A stretch of DNA of 64,000 nucleotides from Proteles cristata cristata. Lineage: Eukaryota > Chordata > Mammalia > Carnivora > Hyaenidae. The first letter of the stretch is position 1. The number at the start of each line of letters is the position of its first letter. The position numbers and the translations under genes are program-made. The notes under the pieces were generated by a model, which was not told where the DNA came from, ran no database searches, and saw nothing but the letters and a program-made list of their open reading frames with translations. Location of the stretch: NCBI GenBank assembly GCA_017311185.1, contig JAESUZ010004533.1:930001-994000 (forward strand), read 5' to 3'. Positions 11,707 through 22,565 of the stretch are shown in pieces.

Positions 11707-12044
11707 AACCTTCTTTAAGCCTTCTGCCTACCTGGGTACTGTCTGATCTTTCTCAGTCATAGCTTTCTTTAAGGAATGGGGGCTTCAGCCCCCTTCTGCT
11801 GTCACTGCTACACCAGATGCTGAAATAGGTATTCTCAGTTTTCCTTTTTCTCTTCGTGGTGGCATGACACTATTACTGAGCCTGACTTTATTTAATATTT
11901 TGATATTTTGTTCATGGAATTTTGACTTAAAAAATTTTTTTATTAAAGTAGTATTTATCCTGGTCACTGAATTTTTTTTTCCCTTTAGTATCTGTATCCA
12001 ATTGAGAGCCCCATTCACCTCATTCACCTGACTCCAGTCCCAGC
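11707..12044. other. No recognised feature, possibly start of L2 relic
   Basis: The last part (from about 11970) may belong to the L2 that is clear from 12045. The frame at 11785-12027 (minus) has no recognised domain. Confidence 0.4.
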
Positions 12045-12880
12045 CCTATATGTCCACTTGAACATTTGGCAGGTCATTCAAACTAATTATATCTATCTTC
12101 AATCAAATCTCCCTCACACTGTGAATGCCATCCCATTTTACCTGGCTGCCAAAGCCAGAAGTCTGGGCAATCCTAGACATGCCTTCACTCTTTCCCTTCT
12201 CAGTCTCCTTAACTATATAATTTACAATCAGATTTTGTCTCCTTTAGTTCTTCATTGGCTTTCTTCAGAGTAAGATGATTTCTTTTCCGAGTTGCTAGAA
12301 TAGTCCTTTACTCTTTTCATGCCTGTGTGTCCCCCATCCTTCTTCAGTGACAAGGTTGCAGCCAGAGAAATCATTCTAAAATGCAAATCTGAGCATACCC
12401 TTTGACTACTTAAAATCTGTCAGTACTTCCCATTCGCCTAGAATAGAATCCGGACTCCTTAGCAAGACATATAAGAACCTTAACCATATGACCCTGTTAA
12501 GCCCTTCATTTTCCCATCTTGCCACTGACCAATTAAGGCCTTCGCTGGAATATTTGCAAGGCCCTTAATAGGCTATTTTCTCACAGCTTTGAGCTTTCTA
12601 ATGTGCTATTTCATCTGTTTGAAATTCTCTTCCCTTAACATTCAGTTCATAGCTCATAGTCTCCAGGAAGTCTTCCAGATGTTTACAGTCTGAACAAGGC
12701 ATTCGTTCCATCTGCTCCTATCATTTAGTGTTTCCCTCTCACAGCTCTTACACTGCTTCCTGGTCAGTCCTCTCACTATGCTATGAGCTGCTTGGGAACA
12801 GAGACTGTATCTTTTAACCTGGTGTCTCCAGTTCATAGTATAGCACAAATCTTGGCACAAAGTAGGCATTTCCCATGTTA
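12045..12880 (+). mobile_element. L2 relic, long 3' part, sense
   Basis: The best L2 copy in the window. In order: gaatgccatcccattttacc, ccaaagccagaagtctgggc, cagccagagaaatcattcta, aaatgcaaatctgagcatac, acttcccattcgcctagaat, then the 3' end tatgagctgcttgggaacag, cacaaatcttggcacaaagt and aggcattt. This follows the L2 ORF2 C-terminal region into its 3' UTR. About 0.8 kb with many indels, so no coding capacity. Confidence 0.87.
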
Positions 12881-13899
12881 TAGAAGATATCAGTCTGGGT
12901 ATTGTTTTTTTCTTATTTCATTTAAATGATAATATATCTTACATCACATAAAAATATTTTCATGTATTACTATTGTGATGTGTCATGATATGTCTCATTA
13001 CCCAGAATTGTTATTCTTGGATATAGGCATCTCAAACCCTCTCCTTAATAACCAATCCTTCCTGTTCCTGGAAAAGTCACCCTATCCAGGCAGTCCTAGT
13101 AGGAACAGAAAGAGATCCCTAAAAATCATAACTTTTTCATAAGAGATCCATGAGGCAAGACCAGGAAGGCAGGCAAAGTCTTGAGTTCAGCATTAGATAG
13201 GACCACACAGATTGTTTCTTAGTTTTAAGCTTAGATCTCTAGATACATGACATTGGCCAGGCAAGAGACCATTGTTGGCCAGTTTAAATGCCTCTGACTG
13301 GACTTTGGAGGTAGACAGGAATTGCATGGACCTCTAGTTCAGGCGAGGACTCTAGAGGGACAGACATATCTCAAGGATCTGATTGACTCAGACTAATATA
13401 ATTTGCTAGCAAATGCATGAAAGCATCATTAAACCTAACCAGGTTTGCCTAAGCAGAATCTGGATGAGATCTAAAATAAGCCTTAGAACATTTCAACACT
13501 TAAGAGCTTTCTTGATCACTTTAAGGCATACTAAGAATTTTCTGTAGCTATGACAGTTCTGAGACATTTAATGGAATACTTTGCAAATCAACTGCAAAAA
13601 AAAAGGGGGGGGGAACTGCATAAGAAACAGCTGAAGTAAAAAAAAAAATGAAACTGCTATAAATATAGATAATAGCTCCCATTAAAAGTGTCTTCCAACA
13701 TTGGAAAGTTTAATCACAGTTACACTCAAATCATTGGTTACACTCTATTTCACAGTTATCCAGCTTGGGAAAATCTATGCACCATTAAACATGATAGGTT
13801 CAATGTTTTTTTATAATATCTGGTCAGCAGTGGAAATTTTTGTTAGCTAATTTTATTAACAAGTTTCAGTTTCATTTAATTTTAACAATAACAATTAAA
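12881..13899. other. No recognised feature
   Basis: About 1 kb of anonymous sequence. It includes A9 followed directly by G9 at 13595-13613. Nothing else stands out. Confidence 0.5.
13595..13613. repeat. A9-G9 homopolymer junction
   Basis: aaaaaaaaaggggggggg, two adjacent homopolymers. A site where sequencing errors or slippage would be expected. Confidence 0.85.
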
Positions 13900-15060
13900 A
13901 GCCGAGAATTATAATTTTTTAAATCTGTAGACAACATTAAAAGTAAAATTAGACTGGCAAGAGTATACAAGAGTAGATCCTGGAATATACTAGAATTGAA
14001 TTTCTGAAAAAAAGTAGTATCACAAATTTGTGTGGAAAATAATGTATTTTCCCATTTGAAAAAGGCTCATGCTTCACTCTCACCTTAAGCCATAAACCAA
14101 TGTAATTCCAGTGGTATCAGATCAGGGTCTTATGTGCAATAACAAACCATAAATCAATTATTTAAAAAAAATAGAGATAGTACACATCTAATCTATAGGA
14201 GGAAAGGAAATTTTATAAACTTAAAAGAACTGAGGGAAACATAGTTTTAATTAAGTAAGTTTAAACACTATGAACAAAGTTAAGAAAAAATAGCTAGGAT
14301 AAATATTGCTTGAAATAAGAGAAAAAATTAATATATCTAAGTTTTACAATGGCTAACTAATGTCTCTCAAAATCCCAAAATATCAATCAACAAAGAACGT
14401 ATTCAAGGAGAGCATGAAAGAAACTACAGGGCTATTTATGAAAACTCTTAAGCTTTAGAAGTAATCAATCAAACATATTATAACTTGAGACATCATTTTT
14501 CACCTATGGAATTAGAAAATATATCCAGAAGAAATATTTTGGGTTCATGAGCAGGCACGGAGATGAGAGCCCTCTTTTCAATGCCTGGCAAAAGATGAAA
14601 TAGTTTCTAAAATAAAAAAAGACTTTCTGGAAAATAACTCGTCAGCTATTCTCTTTTTACCTTTTGGTTCAGAAATACTGCTTCCAGGAATTTTACTCTA
14701 ACAAGTAACCTGAAATTAAATAGTATTTGTGCATAAATATTCTTATTAAAGCTTTTTATGTTAGAAAAAAGAGATAACCAGTGGCAATAAATTGGAATGT
14801 AATGCAGGCATTAAGGTTACAATAATTTAATGAACAGGGAGCATCCCTGTAAGTATAAAATGCAAAGCATGAATGTGGGATAGTGTATAGTACTTAAAAA
14901 TACCCAGACTGAAAGAGAAATGTGTGTACATATGGTTGGCAGCTTTATTGTTAATTATTATTGTTTTCTTGTATTTTTCTCTATCTCCTTGGCTTTTCAA
15001 AAGGGATGTTTATTAAAATTTTAAAATTTGGAAAATAAGCATTGCTAATGAAAAGATATG
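13900..15060 (+). mobile_element. Ancient L1/HAL1-type relic, sense
   Basis: Diverged but ordered matches to the L1 ORF2 tail and 3' UTR: the ttcactctcaccttaagcca block, gaaactacagggctatttat, gaaatactgcttccaggaat, then gtaatgcaggcattaaggtt, and a poly-T/A-rich 3' UTR. The frame is destroyed. It could be HAL1 or an L1M subfamily; I cannot separate them by eye. Confidence 0.65.
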
Positions 15061-16802
15061 GTCAATGATGGACCACAAAGGAATAATGTTAATATAATGC
15101 TTCCTATTATCCACCGGCCTCTAATAAATTAGCATATTTTTTGTACCTGTGTTGACAGTTTGTTCTTCTGTTTTGTCATTTGTTATTCCAGTAAATGGCT
15201 GTTGTGTTCTTTAAGGGAGGTGGTATGTCTAATTAGTGTTAATGAGGTTTGAGGTGATTATTAAGTTATTTACTTTTCCAGCCTGCACTTCCTTGTTGAA
15301 GCTTTGGATGCTGAGGTAGGGGGAGGGGAACACCATTGTCTGTGCTAAAACAAATTAAGGAGAATAGTTGAGTAAACAAAGCATTAAGCTGTAAAAGGAA
15401 TTCATCCATAAAGTATGACCTACTAATTTTCTGATCTTGTATCTGTTTTACAAGATTGATATTTAGAAAGTGATTATTTTAGTTTTTCAGGATTTGACAT
15501 TTGATGGGAATCAACTCCTAAAGGAATAACCCCGTTAAAGTAATCTTAACTAAATTCAAAGATCGTAAGGAACTCTTCCATGGTGGGAAATAGAGAAAAA
15601 TTGCAGTTTTGTTTTGTTTTGTTTCCAGTTAGAGCAGTGTAAAATTCTATACACTGCAGTTAAGAGAAGCAATATTGAGTGTAGTCTTTGAGATTCTGAA
15701 ATATTCTCAGTTTACGGCTCAGTGCCATAGTATGTTTCCATTATGTGCTGCTGGAAGAGTTCAATCTTCCCAGGGTGACATATTGAACACACCTTCCACG
15801 TGGAGAAGTAATGCTTTGTCCTGAAGACGTACACCTCTCTTCTCAATACCTTTGACACATGACACCTTGTGTCGTGGCAAGGCCATAGAGAATGGGCTTT
15901 GCAGTCACTATCCTTGGTGGGTGACATGTAGAAGCCTTTGAGATGCAACAATTAGACATTTTCTCACTGTTCTTTCTACCTCTTGATTCTACCGTCAAGT
16001 CTGTATATTTGCCATTATTCCAGAGTTCTACCCAATTATAGCAAACTTCAAAGATTGTGGTATGAAAATTGAATTCTGGAACTTGGAGTGTTTTTCTGAC
16101 TTTAGGGATACACAGTAGACATTCCCATCAAATGTCAAACTGACTACTGTCCCCAGGGTGTTTGTTGGCTCTCCCGCTCCTATGTCAAGGAAGCCTGACT
16201 CCGTGTTGTGATTAGGCAACTTGTCTTCCAGTCCCATCTCCTCCCAGCCCACCGCCACCCCACCTCGGAATTCCAGAGCTCTGGTCTTCTCTCTACACTA
16301 TCTACTCCACAACTACAACTGAGAAAAGGCTGTATACACTCCTTTACACTTAGAACTAAATATCAGTTAATTTCTAAAATTTCGATTATTCGAAATTTGG
16401 TTGTATTTGCATTTAAAAAGCCCCATAGATCTGGATAGTCTAAAGAATTAAGTCCTGATTGAGTAGAATTCCTTAAGTTGCCTGTAGGGAGTATTTCAGA
16501 GACTAGTGCCTCTTCTTCCTAGCCAGCTCTGTTCTTGAACAAGGGCAGCATGATGAAGAAACTGATAGGCCCTATTCACTCTCCTGTTCACATGCTTGTT
16601 TTCCTCCTTGCTGGGCCCTGGTCTCATACCTACCAGTGCACAGACTACATCTCTGTGGGACCACATGAAGTCTCATTTCTCTAATGTTGTCTTACCCATA
16701 TCTGAAGTTTTGGCCTTCTGGGCAGCTCTAGTAGCAGTAGCATTAAATTCAGAAGCATATCCATCCAACACAAGAATTGTCCTTTGCTTTGACTATACAG
16801 TT
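15061..16802. other. Anonymous sequence, possible regulatory DNA
   Basis: About 1.7 kb without a recognised repeat other than a short GTTTT tract at 15606-15624. The minus frame 15712-15951 and opposing frames at 16028-16438 have no recognised domain. No gene is supported. Confidence 0.5.
15606..15624. repeat. (GTTTT)n short tract
   Basis: Three to four GTTTT units. Confidence 0.85.
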
Positions 16803-16809
16803 AGAATTT

Positions 16810-17020
16810 TTTTTCTATAGTTTATTTTATTTTTGAGACAGAGAGAGACAGAGCATGAGCAGGGGAGAGGCAGAGAGAGAGGGAGACACAGAATCCGAAA
16901 GAGGCCCCAGGCTCTGAGCTGCCAGCAGAGAAACCAATGAGGGGCTTGAACCCATGAACCACGAGATCATGACCTGAGCTGAAGTCGGATGCTTAACCGA
17001 CTGAGCCGCCCAGGGGCCCC
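16810..17020 (-). mobile_element. SINEC, minus strand
   Basis: A clear inverted SINE: gagagagacagagcatgagc, then gagacacagaatccgaaaga, and the inverted head gactgagccgcccaggggcc. The duplication agaattt is at 16803-16809 and 17021-17027. A minus-strand frame over 16827-17087 is the SINE read-through. Confidence 0.95.
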
Positions 17021-17027
17021 AGAATTT

Positions 17028-17461
17028 ATCTTTTATCCTTATACACAGATATGTTATTTCAGAGTTCAGACATATAGCAATGATCATTCAGAGACACCTA
17101 CTCATATATTTGGTATATTCACATATTTGGTATATTCATATATATACATTTGCGTATATATATATGCAAACATAAAGAAAGTAGCTATTGGGCCATTTTT
17201 TCCAGTAAAAATGCAATCTACAATTATTAGTGGGATACATTTGTAGAGCTAACTCTATTTCTGGTCAGATCCTCCCTTTTTGCTCCCTTTCCAGCCACCC
17301 TACCTCTGATCAACCTACCCTGCCCACCCGCCCACCATGGCACTTTCTATTCAGTTATATAAAGAGTAATTTTTGTTGAGGCCAGAACCATGGCATTATC
17401 ATTTAACTGGGAAATTGAGTCTACTTGGTTTTAATTATTTTAGCCATAACTAAATTTTCTT
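17028..17461. other. AT-rich stretch with small tandem repeat
   Basis: Contains the 17-bp tandem at 17106-17139, an AT/TATA tract to 17165, and a CCT/CCAC-rich patch at 17270-17340. No gene. Confidence 0.55.
17106..17139. repeat. Two tandem 17-bp units
   Basis: atatttggtatattcac is followed directly by atatttggtatattcat. One substitution between units. Confidence 0.9.
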
Positions 17462-17614
17462 CTATTAGCTGTATAAAATAAGCCCTGTGCTAAGCATCTT
17501 AAACACATTATCTTGCTCAGTCTTCACAATAACTCATTATTGTAGTTGGCATAATTCCTATTTTAAAGATTAGGGTGTCAAAGCTAAAGATGGTTGTTAC
17601 CTGTCTCAAGTCAC
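17462..17614 (-). mobile_element. MIR, antisense, left half (split)
   Basis: gccctgtgctaagcatctta, then cacattatcttgctcagtct, cacaataactcattattgta and attttaaagattagggtgtc follow the antisense MIR pattern. It stops at about 17614 and its expected continuation (ggcacagtcatacaggtagt) appears at 18091, so the element was split by a later insertion. Confidence 0.75.
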
Positions 17615-18088
17615 TGTTGTGCAACAAATGGATTCTGCATGATCACATGGGCAAGGAGCAGGGTTTATTGGGATATCTTTCAAGCTAATGTCAGTAAGAG
17701 AGGCACACATTCCCAGAGCCTTTCAACATCCCACTGGAGAAGTGGATAAAAGGCCAGCCCTCTACTGGATACATAGTGGGTTTATGTTCCATTGGAGGAA
17801 CATTGCTCCCACCTGTTCTCTCTTTTTAAGTGGCCAGGGAGTGAGCAACATGTCAAGACAGTGCAAATTGATTTTTTGGATGACATTCCGCATTTAGTTG
17901 TCAGCTATTTGTTGTAGTTATGTGAGAAATTCAGCTGCTGAGAATCTGGGGGCCTTGGAACCCAGAGAGAAGATATAGTTCTTCTTCTGGTGCAGGGAGA
18001 ACACTGTAACCCTATCCCTTGGGGAAATTCTAGCTATTTTATTGTTCAGATAGATAGTGTTCAGAGTCACTTTTTGAAAACTGCTTCA
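17615..18088 (-). mobile_element. Probable solo LTR inserted into a MIR
   Basis: A 474-bp segment separates two halves of one MIR. Its ends are TGTTGTGC and GCTTCA, so it has the TG...CA termini of an LTR. Read on the minus strand, AATAAACCCTGCTCC lies about 50 bp before the end, like a polyadenylation signal followed by a U5 region. Flanks agtcac and aggcac could be a decayed duplication. No internal retroviral sequence is present. The family is not identified, and an unrelated insertion remains possible. The frame at 17688-17897 is incidental. Confidence 0.5.
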
Positions 18089-18190
18089 AAGGCACAGTCA
18101 TACAGGTAGTAAGCATGGGTATATTATGGGGGATGGGACTAAGTGCAAAATTTAAACTCAGTTCTCTATGACTCCAAAGCTGATAGATAG
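18089..18190 (-). mobile_element. MIR, antisense, right half (split)
   Basis: ggcacagtcatacaggtagt and then aaactcagttctctatgact, ccaaagc, continue the antisense MIR interrupted at 17614. Confidence 0.7.
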
Positions 18191-18210
18191 CTATAGGACC
18201 TGTCAACCTT

Positions 18211-18429
18211 ATTTTTTTTTAAGTTTATTTATTTTAAGAGAGAGAGAGAGAGAAAGAGAGAGAGTGTGTGTGTGGGAGGGTCAGAGAGAGAAGAGAGAAT
18301 CCCAAACAGGCTCTATACCATCAGCACAGAGCCTGACATAGGGCTCGAACCCATAAACCATGAGATCATGACCAGAGCTAAAATCAAGAGTCGGACACTT
18401 ATCTGCTCAGCCACTCAGGGCCCGCCCCC
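18211..18429 (-). mobile_element. SINEC, minus strand
   Basis: The duplication ataggacctgtcaa is at 18193-18206 and 18430-18443, extending four bases further with one mismatch. The tail side contains a long GA/GT tract (18238-18275). It inserted next to the end of the MIR. Confidence 0.94.
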
Positions 18430-18447
18430 ATAGGACCTGTCAAGCTT

Positions 18448-18701
18448 CTATTTTCTTCCTTTCTATCCACAACTTCCAAAACCCACTTTTATTGATGTCC
18501 ATCTCAGCTCTACTCTACCACAAGACAACCACATTTCTGTCCTTAAGTTTTTCCTTAAACCATAGGGATAATTTATTTTAAGTGAAAATATGCTTCTAAA
18601 TCGTAAAGACTCCTTTTACCTTTCCTTAATTATACCTCGGGTTCTATTGATCACTGAATAAGAGATGAGTAGACCTTTCTTGAAAACTTTCTTCCATCAA
18701 G
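18448..18701. other. No recognised feature
   Basis: A short anonymous stretch. A weak resemblance to L2 around 18640-18700 was not strong enough to annotate. Confidence 0.45.
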
Positions 18702-18712
18702 AATACTGCTCT

Positions 18713-18852
18713 TTCGACTCTTGAATGCTGACAAAAACTGAGGACTGATGGATGTGGGGGGGGGGGGGTGGGCATGGAGGAGGACACTTGTGGGGATGAG
18801 CACTGAGTGTTATGTGGAAACTAATTTGACAATAAACTATTTGTAAAAAAAA
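18713..18852 (+). mobile_element. Very short 5'-truncated carnivore L1
   Basis: Only about 140 bp of L1 3' UTR: ctgaggactgatggatg, a G13 run, then ggggatgagcactgagtgtt, tgacaataaacta and an A-rich tail. The duplication aatactgctct flanks it at 18702-18712 and 18853-18863. A textbook severely truncated insertion. Confidence 0.9.
18756..18768. repeat. G13 homopolymer
   Basis: Thirteen consecutive G in the L1 3' UTR remnant. G-runs are a known feature of carnivore L1 3' UTRs, but this length is prone to slippage and read error. Confidence 0.9.
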
Positions 18853-19041
18853 AATACTGCTCTCTCAGCTTTATTAGTAAGACAAGAAAGAGGAATCTAT
18901 GTATTTGTTTCCACTGAGAGCCTTTCCCACTACCCTCACTCAACAATTACTCTTCTTTGAAGGTCCATGCCCTCTTTATATACCTCTGTCACCCAAGTTT
19001 TGTTGGCATCATTTATTACCATTTAGAATACTTATTTTTCT

Positions 19042-19250
19042 GGGGCACTTGGGTGGCTCAGTCCGTTAAGCGACCGACTTCGGCTCAGGTCATGATCTCT
19101 CAGTTTGTGAGTTTGAACCCCACGTCAGGCTCTGTGATGACACCTCAGAGCTTGGAGCCTGCATCAGATTCTGTGTCTCCCTCTCTGTCTGACCCTCCCC
19201 TGCTCATGCTCAGTCTCTCAATAATAAACGTTAAAAAATTTTTTTAAAAA
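19042..19250 (+). mobile_element. SINEC, plus strand
   Basis: The head ggggcacttgggtggctcag and a complete body are present. The duplication ttagaatacttattttt at 19023 onward recurs at 19251 onward with one mismatch (19 bp in total). The plus frame at 18957-19247 is SINE read-through. Confidence 0.95.
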
Positions 19251-19414
19251 TTAGAATACTTACTTTTCTCACTAACTTCATTGATAAACACGTGGTTTCT
19301 CTCATTATCCTCAATGGCTCTGAAATTAATATAAGCATCATAGTGACCCAATTTTCTTAATTCCAATAAACTTTGTTTCCACTTCTGTTCAGCCATATGC
19401 TGCCAGGCTATATT

Positions 19415-19900
19415 TAGAACTTCTGGGTCATCTTGTGTATTGGTCTCCTATTAGATTTAAGGAAAGTAAAAAGTCTTCTTCAAGGACACAAAACCAATAA
19501 TGTGTAAATCTGTAGAGAGATCTATACTTTAAGGAGTTGGCTCATAATGTTGCAGGGGCTGGTGAATCCAAAATCTGCAGAGCAGGTCAGTGAACAACAG
19601 ACCCGGCAAGCTGGAAAGGGCTAATATTATGGTCTAGCACCCAAAGCCAGTCTGGAGGCAGAATTTCTTTATTTTCTGGAGATCTCAGTGTTTCCTTTAA
19701 AGTCTTCAACTGATTGGATGAGACCTACTCACATCATGAAATATAATCTGCTTTATTCAAAGCCTACTGATTTAAATGTTAATCACAACTAAAAAAAAAT
19801 ATCTCACAGGAGCATCTAGATCAGTGTTTGACCAAACAACTGGACCTCTTAGGCTAGCCAAACTGACACACAAAATTAAACATCACATCTGTTACACTTC
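19415..19900. mobile_element. Old interspersed repeat, probably L1M-lineage
   Basis: Contains ggctcataatgttgcagggg, tccaaaatctgcagagcagg, aactgattggatgagaccta, then ctactgatttaaatgttaat and aacaactggacctcttaggc. I recognise this as a widespread mammalian repeat that I associate with old L1 elements, but I am unsure of the family and the sense strand. Confidence 0.6.
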
Positions 19901-20419
19901 TGCCATTGAGATCATTAATAATACTCTCTTGATCTGAATTTCATTCTTCAAGAACCACTCTTCAACTTTTTTATCTCATTGTTCTATATATATTTTTGGA
20001 CACCTGCTCTAAATATGACTATCAAAGTTTGATTCTTTTCTTTTCTATTACCCATTCTGCCTTCACAATCTCATTTATTTCTAAGGTATGATCTGTCAAG
20101 TTTTGATTGATCTTTAGCCTTGTTATTTCATTCTATTCATTGGAAGCCCCCTCAATTTCCTGGGAAAAATGAATGTATATTCAAGATTTAGCTTTACATG
20201 ACCTTTTCTGAGTTCCCATTTCTCCTGGGTTTAATTAACATCCCTGCTCTGTGTTCAGCCATACTCTGAATATATCTATCAGAGAACCTGACACAGGACT
20301 TTAAGTCTCCTCCTATTGGACTTAGAGAAAGTGAAAAGGCAAGCCAGGATATGGGTTGCCTTGCAATATATGTGACAAGTGAAGTGCCTGCATATAGTCT
20401 GGAATACCTATTAGGAACA
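19901..20419. other. No recognised feature
   Basis: About 0.5 kb of T-rich anonymous sequence. The minus frame at 20194-20478 has no known domain. Confidence 0.5.
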
Positions 20420-21189
20420 GAATTTGACAGATCATTGAGAAAAAGGTAGGCAAACCAATAGAAAAAATAAACATGCAACTAAATATATACTTTACAAAAA
20501 AAAGTTAAAATGATTTTAAATCCCATTAGTAATCCAGGAAATGCAAATTTAAACCACAATAAGATAGCAATATCTCTCTATAAGAATATGTCTATATCAA
20601 TCTATAAATAAAACTGAGAATATCAAGTATTGACAAGGATCTGAAGCTATAAGGATACTTATATACTGCTGGTAGGAGGGTAATTGGCTCACTCTATTAA
20701 CCAGAGAGGCATTACCTATTATGTCTGAAGACAGGAATACCAGCTGATCTACCAATTCTATTCTTAGTCACATACTTAATGGAATACACATCTCTCTGTA
20801 TCAAGACATATTTAAAAAAATAATGTTTATAGTAATGATGTACATAAAACCATACTTGAAATAACCCATATATTCATCAATACTTGAATAGATACACAGA
20901 TTATAGTGTGTCTATATAATGGAATACTATTAAGCAGTGAAAAGAAATGAAGTACATATAATAAGCATAACAGTGAAAATCAAAGTAGTCAAATCAAAAG
21001 TAGCCAAACAGATAAACTGATTCCATTGCATAAAGTTCAAATAGGAAAAACAAAGTTTGATTTTATTTACATGAAGTTTAAAAAACAGGGAAAGTTAAAC
21101 TAAATGGCTTAGGGATGCACATTTAGATAGAAATGATAAAATGTAAATAAAGGAAAATGTTATCTTAAAAGTAACATTGTTTCTCTTTA
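20420..21189 (+). mobile_element. Old L1M relic, ORF2 tail, sense (part 1)
   Basis: The ordered L1 landmarks are cattagtaatccaggaaatg, caaatttaaaccacaataag, gtattgacaaggatctgaag, ctatataatggaatactatt and aagcagtgaaaagaaatgaa. It is strongly diverged, so it is an L1M-type copy. It is interrupted by a young SINE at 21190 and continues after it. Confidence 0.82.
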
Positions 21190-21405
21190 TTTTTTTTATA
21201 TTTTTATTTATTTCTAGGAGAGAGAGAGAGACAGCATGAGCAGGGGAGGGTCAGAGAGAGAGGGAGACACAGACTCTGAAATAGTCTCCAGACTCTGAGC
21301 TGGCAGTCAGCACAGAGCCCGACGCGGGGCTTGAACCCACGAACCGCGAGATCATGACCTAAGCGAAAGTTGGACACTTAACTGACTAAGCCACCCAGGC
21401 ACCCC
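21190..21405 (-). mobile_element. SINEC, young TGCC-insertion subgroup, nested in L1
   Basis: A perfect 16-bp duplication acattgtttctcttta lies at 21174-21189 and 21406-21421. The body has gagctggcagtcagcacaga and gcccgacgcggggcttgaac with its CpG sites preserved. Inserted into the old L1M, so it is younger. Confidence 0.96.
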
Positions 21406-21421
21406 ACATTGTTTCTCTTTA

Positions 21422-21640
21422 GACAAGAGGAGAGAGTTGCGACTGGGAAGAGCATAGGAGGGTTCATGAGGGTCCAAAGAGGGTCCATGGGGTGCACAGT
21501 GGTCATTTGAAAATGCCTACAGTGTTCTGTTCTATATCCCAATACATGTAGTGGTTACACAGACAATTGTTTGTAATAACTTATTAACGTGTATGATTAG
21601 GTTTTGTTCACTTTTCTCTATGTGTATTATATTTCATAGT
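21422..21640 (+). mobile_element. Old L1M relic, 3' UTR, sense (part 2)
   Basis: The L1 continues after the SINE with aatgcctacagtgttctgtt, tagtggttacacagacaatt and tgttcacttttctctatgtg, ending in a run like ttatatttcatagtaa. This is the typical end of L1M 3' UTRs. Confidence 0.75.
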
Positions 21641-21752
21641 AAATATATATCATTTATATTTATTATGTATCTATTATATTATCTATAGTATATAAATATC
21701 TATATTATCTATAAAATATATCTATTATATTTATCTATATATTCCATATGAA
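21634..21752. repeat. AT-rich (TATC/TATA) tract
   Basis: About 120 bp made almost entirely of tatcta and tatatt units directly after the L1 3' end. Confidence 0.85.
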
Positions 21753-22438
21753 TAAAAACAGGTAGAGGTGAGCTACTAGAATTATAGGGGTGTAGGTACT
21801 CTGATGGGGACAAGACAAACCAATGATTTCTGGCTGGTTTGTCACATACCTTTGAGCTGGAGGAATTGGTAACAGATTCATTGGGATGTTGTTACATTGT
21901 TTTCCAATGAGACCCCATGTAGAAAGGCAATAGAGGATGACATGAAAGTGCCAAGCTTGTCAACTTCATCAACCTGTGACTAACATGATAAGGCTCTTAG
22001 ACTACACAGAGCACATGGTACATGGGCTCCCAATTCTCAAACTAGTAGAAAATCCAGGCTTTCCCCAGACTTTCTCTAGCCAGATAATTCTGCAAATCCA
22101 CAGCATTGGTCACATCTTACCATGAATCTGTCCCTCTTGTCACAGATCTGCTTCCGGGTGCTAGAAATGCTGCCCTTGATGGTGTCCCCATGCAGTTAGT
22201 CTGTAGGCCTACACATATGGGGACAACCAAGTCATCCTCTGGTAACTTCAGTGTGTTGCCAGAGGACAACTCCGGCCCCATGTGCAGAGTTCTGCCACTC
22301 TGCTGAAAACTTCATCGATCAAAATGTGAAATAGAGTATTCTCTTTCATAAGGTCATGTCAGAGAGAAACAAGTCGTACAAAAGTTACTGGGAACCAAGT
22401 GTGATAATACACAAAATGGACCATTTCCTGCCTCCTGC
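21753..22438. other. Anonymous, relatively GC-richer stretch
   Basis: About 0.7 kb. Frames on both strands at about 22100-22306 show no family I recognise. I looked for a processed pseudogene and could not support one. Confidence 0.45.
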
Positions 22439-22565
22439 TCACCTTTCCTTTGTCCACAAATATTTACATGCCAGACACTGCTCTAGGTGATGTAGATATG
22501 GTAGTAAAAATATTCAGCACCTTCCTTATTTCATGGAGGTCACAATCTCCTGCCTTTTGACCTTA
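22439..22565 (-). mobile_element. L2 3' end, antisense
   Basis: tccacaaatatttacatgcc, agacactgctctaggtgatg, then catggaggtcacaatctcct correspond to the reverse complement of the L2 3' end (aataaatatttgttgaa, cctggcacatagt, agctccttgagg). Confidence 0.65.

Noticed and set aside
18448..19320. Weak L2-like phrases (for example around 18640-18700 and 19250-19320)
   Set aside because: Matches were too short and scattered to separate from chance T/C-rich similarity.
22106..22306. Possible processed pseudogene in a GC-richer patch (either strand)
   Set aside because: Short translated blocks on both strands did not resemble a known protein, and there is no poly-A tail or flanking duplication.
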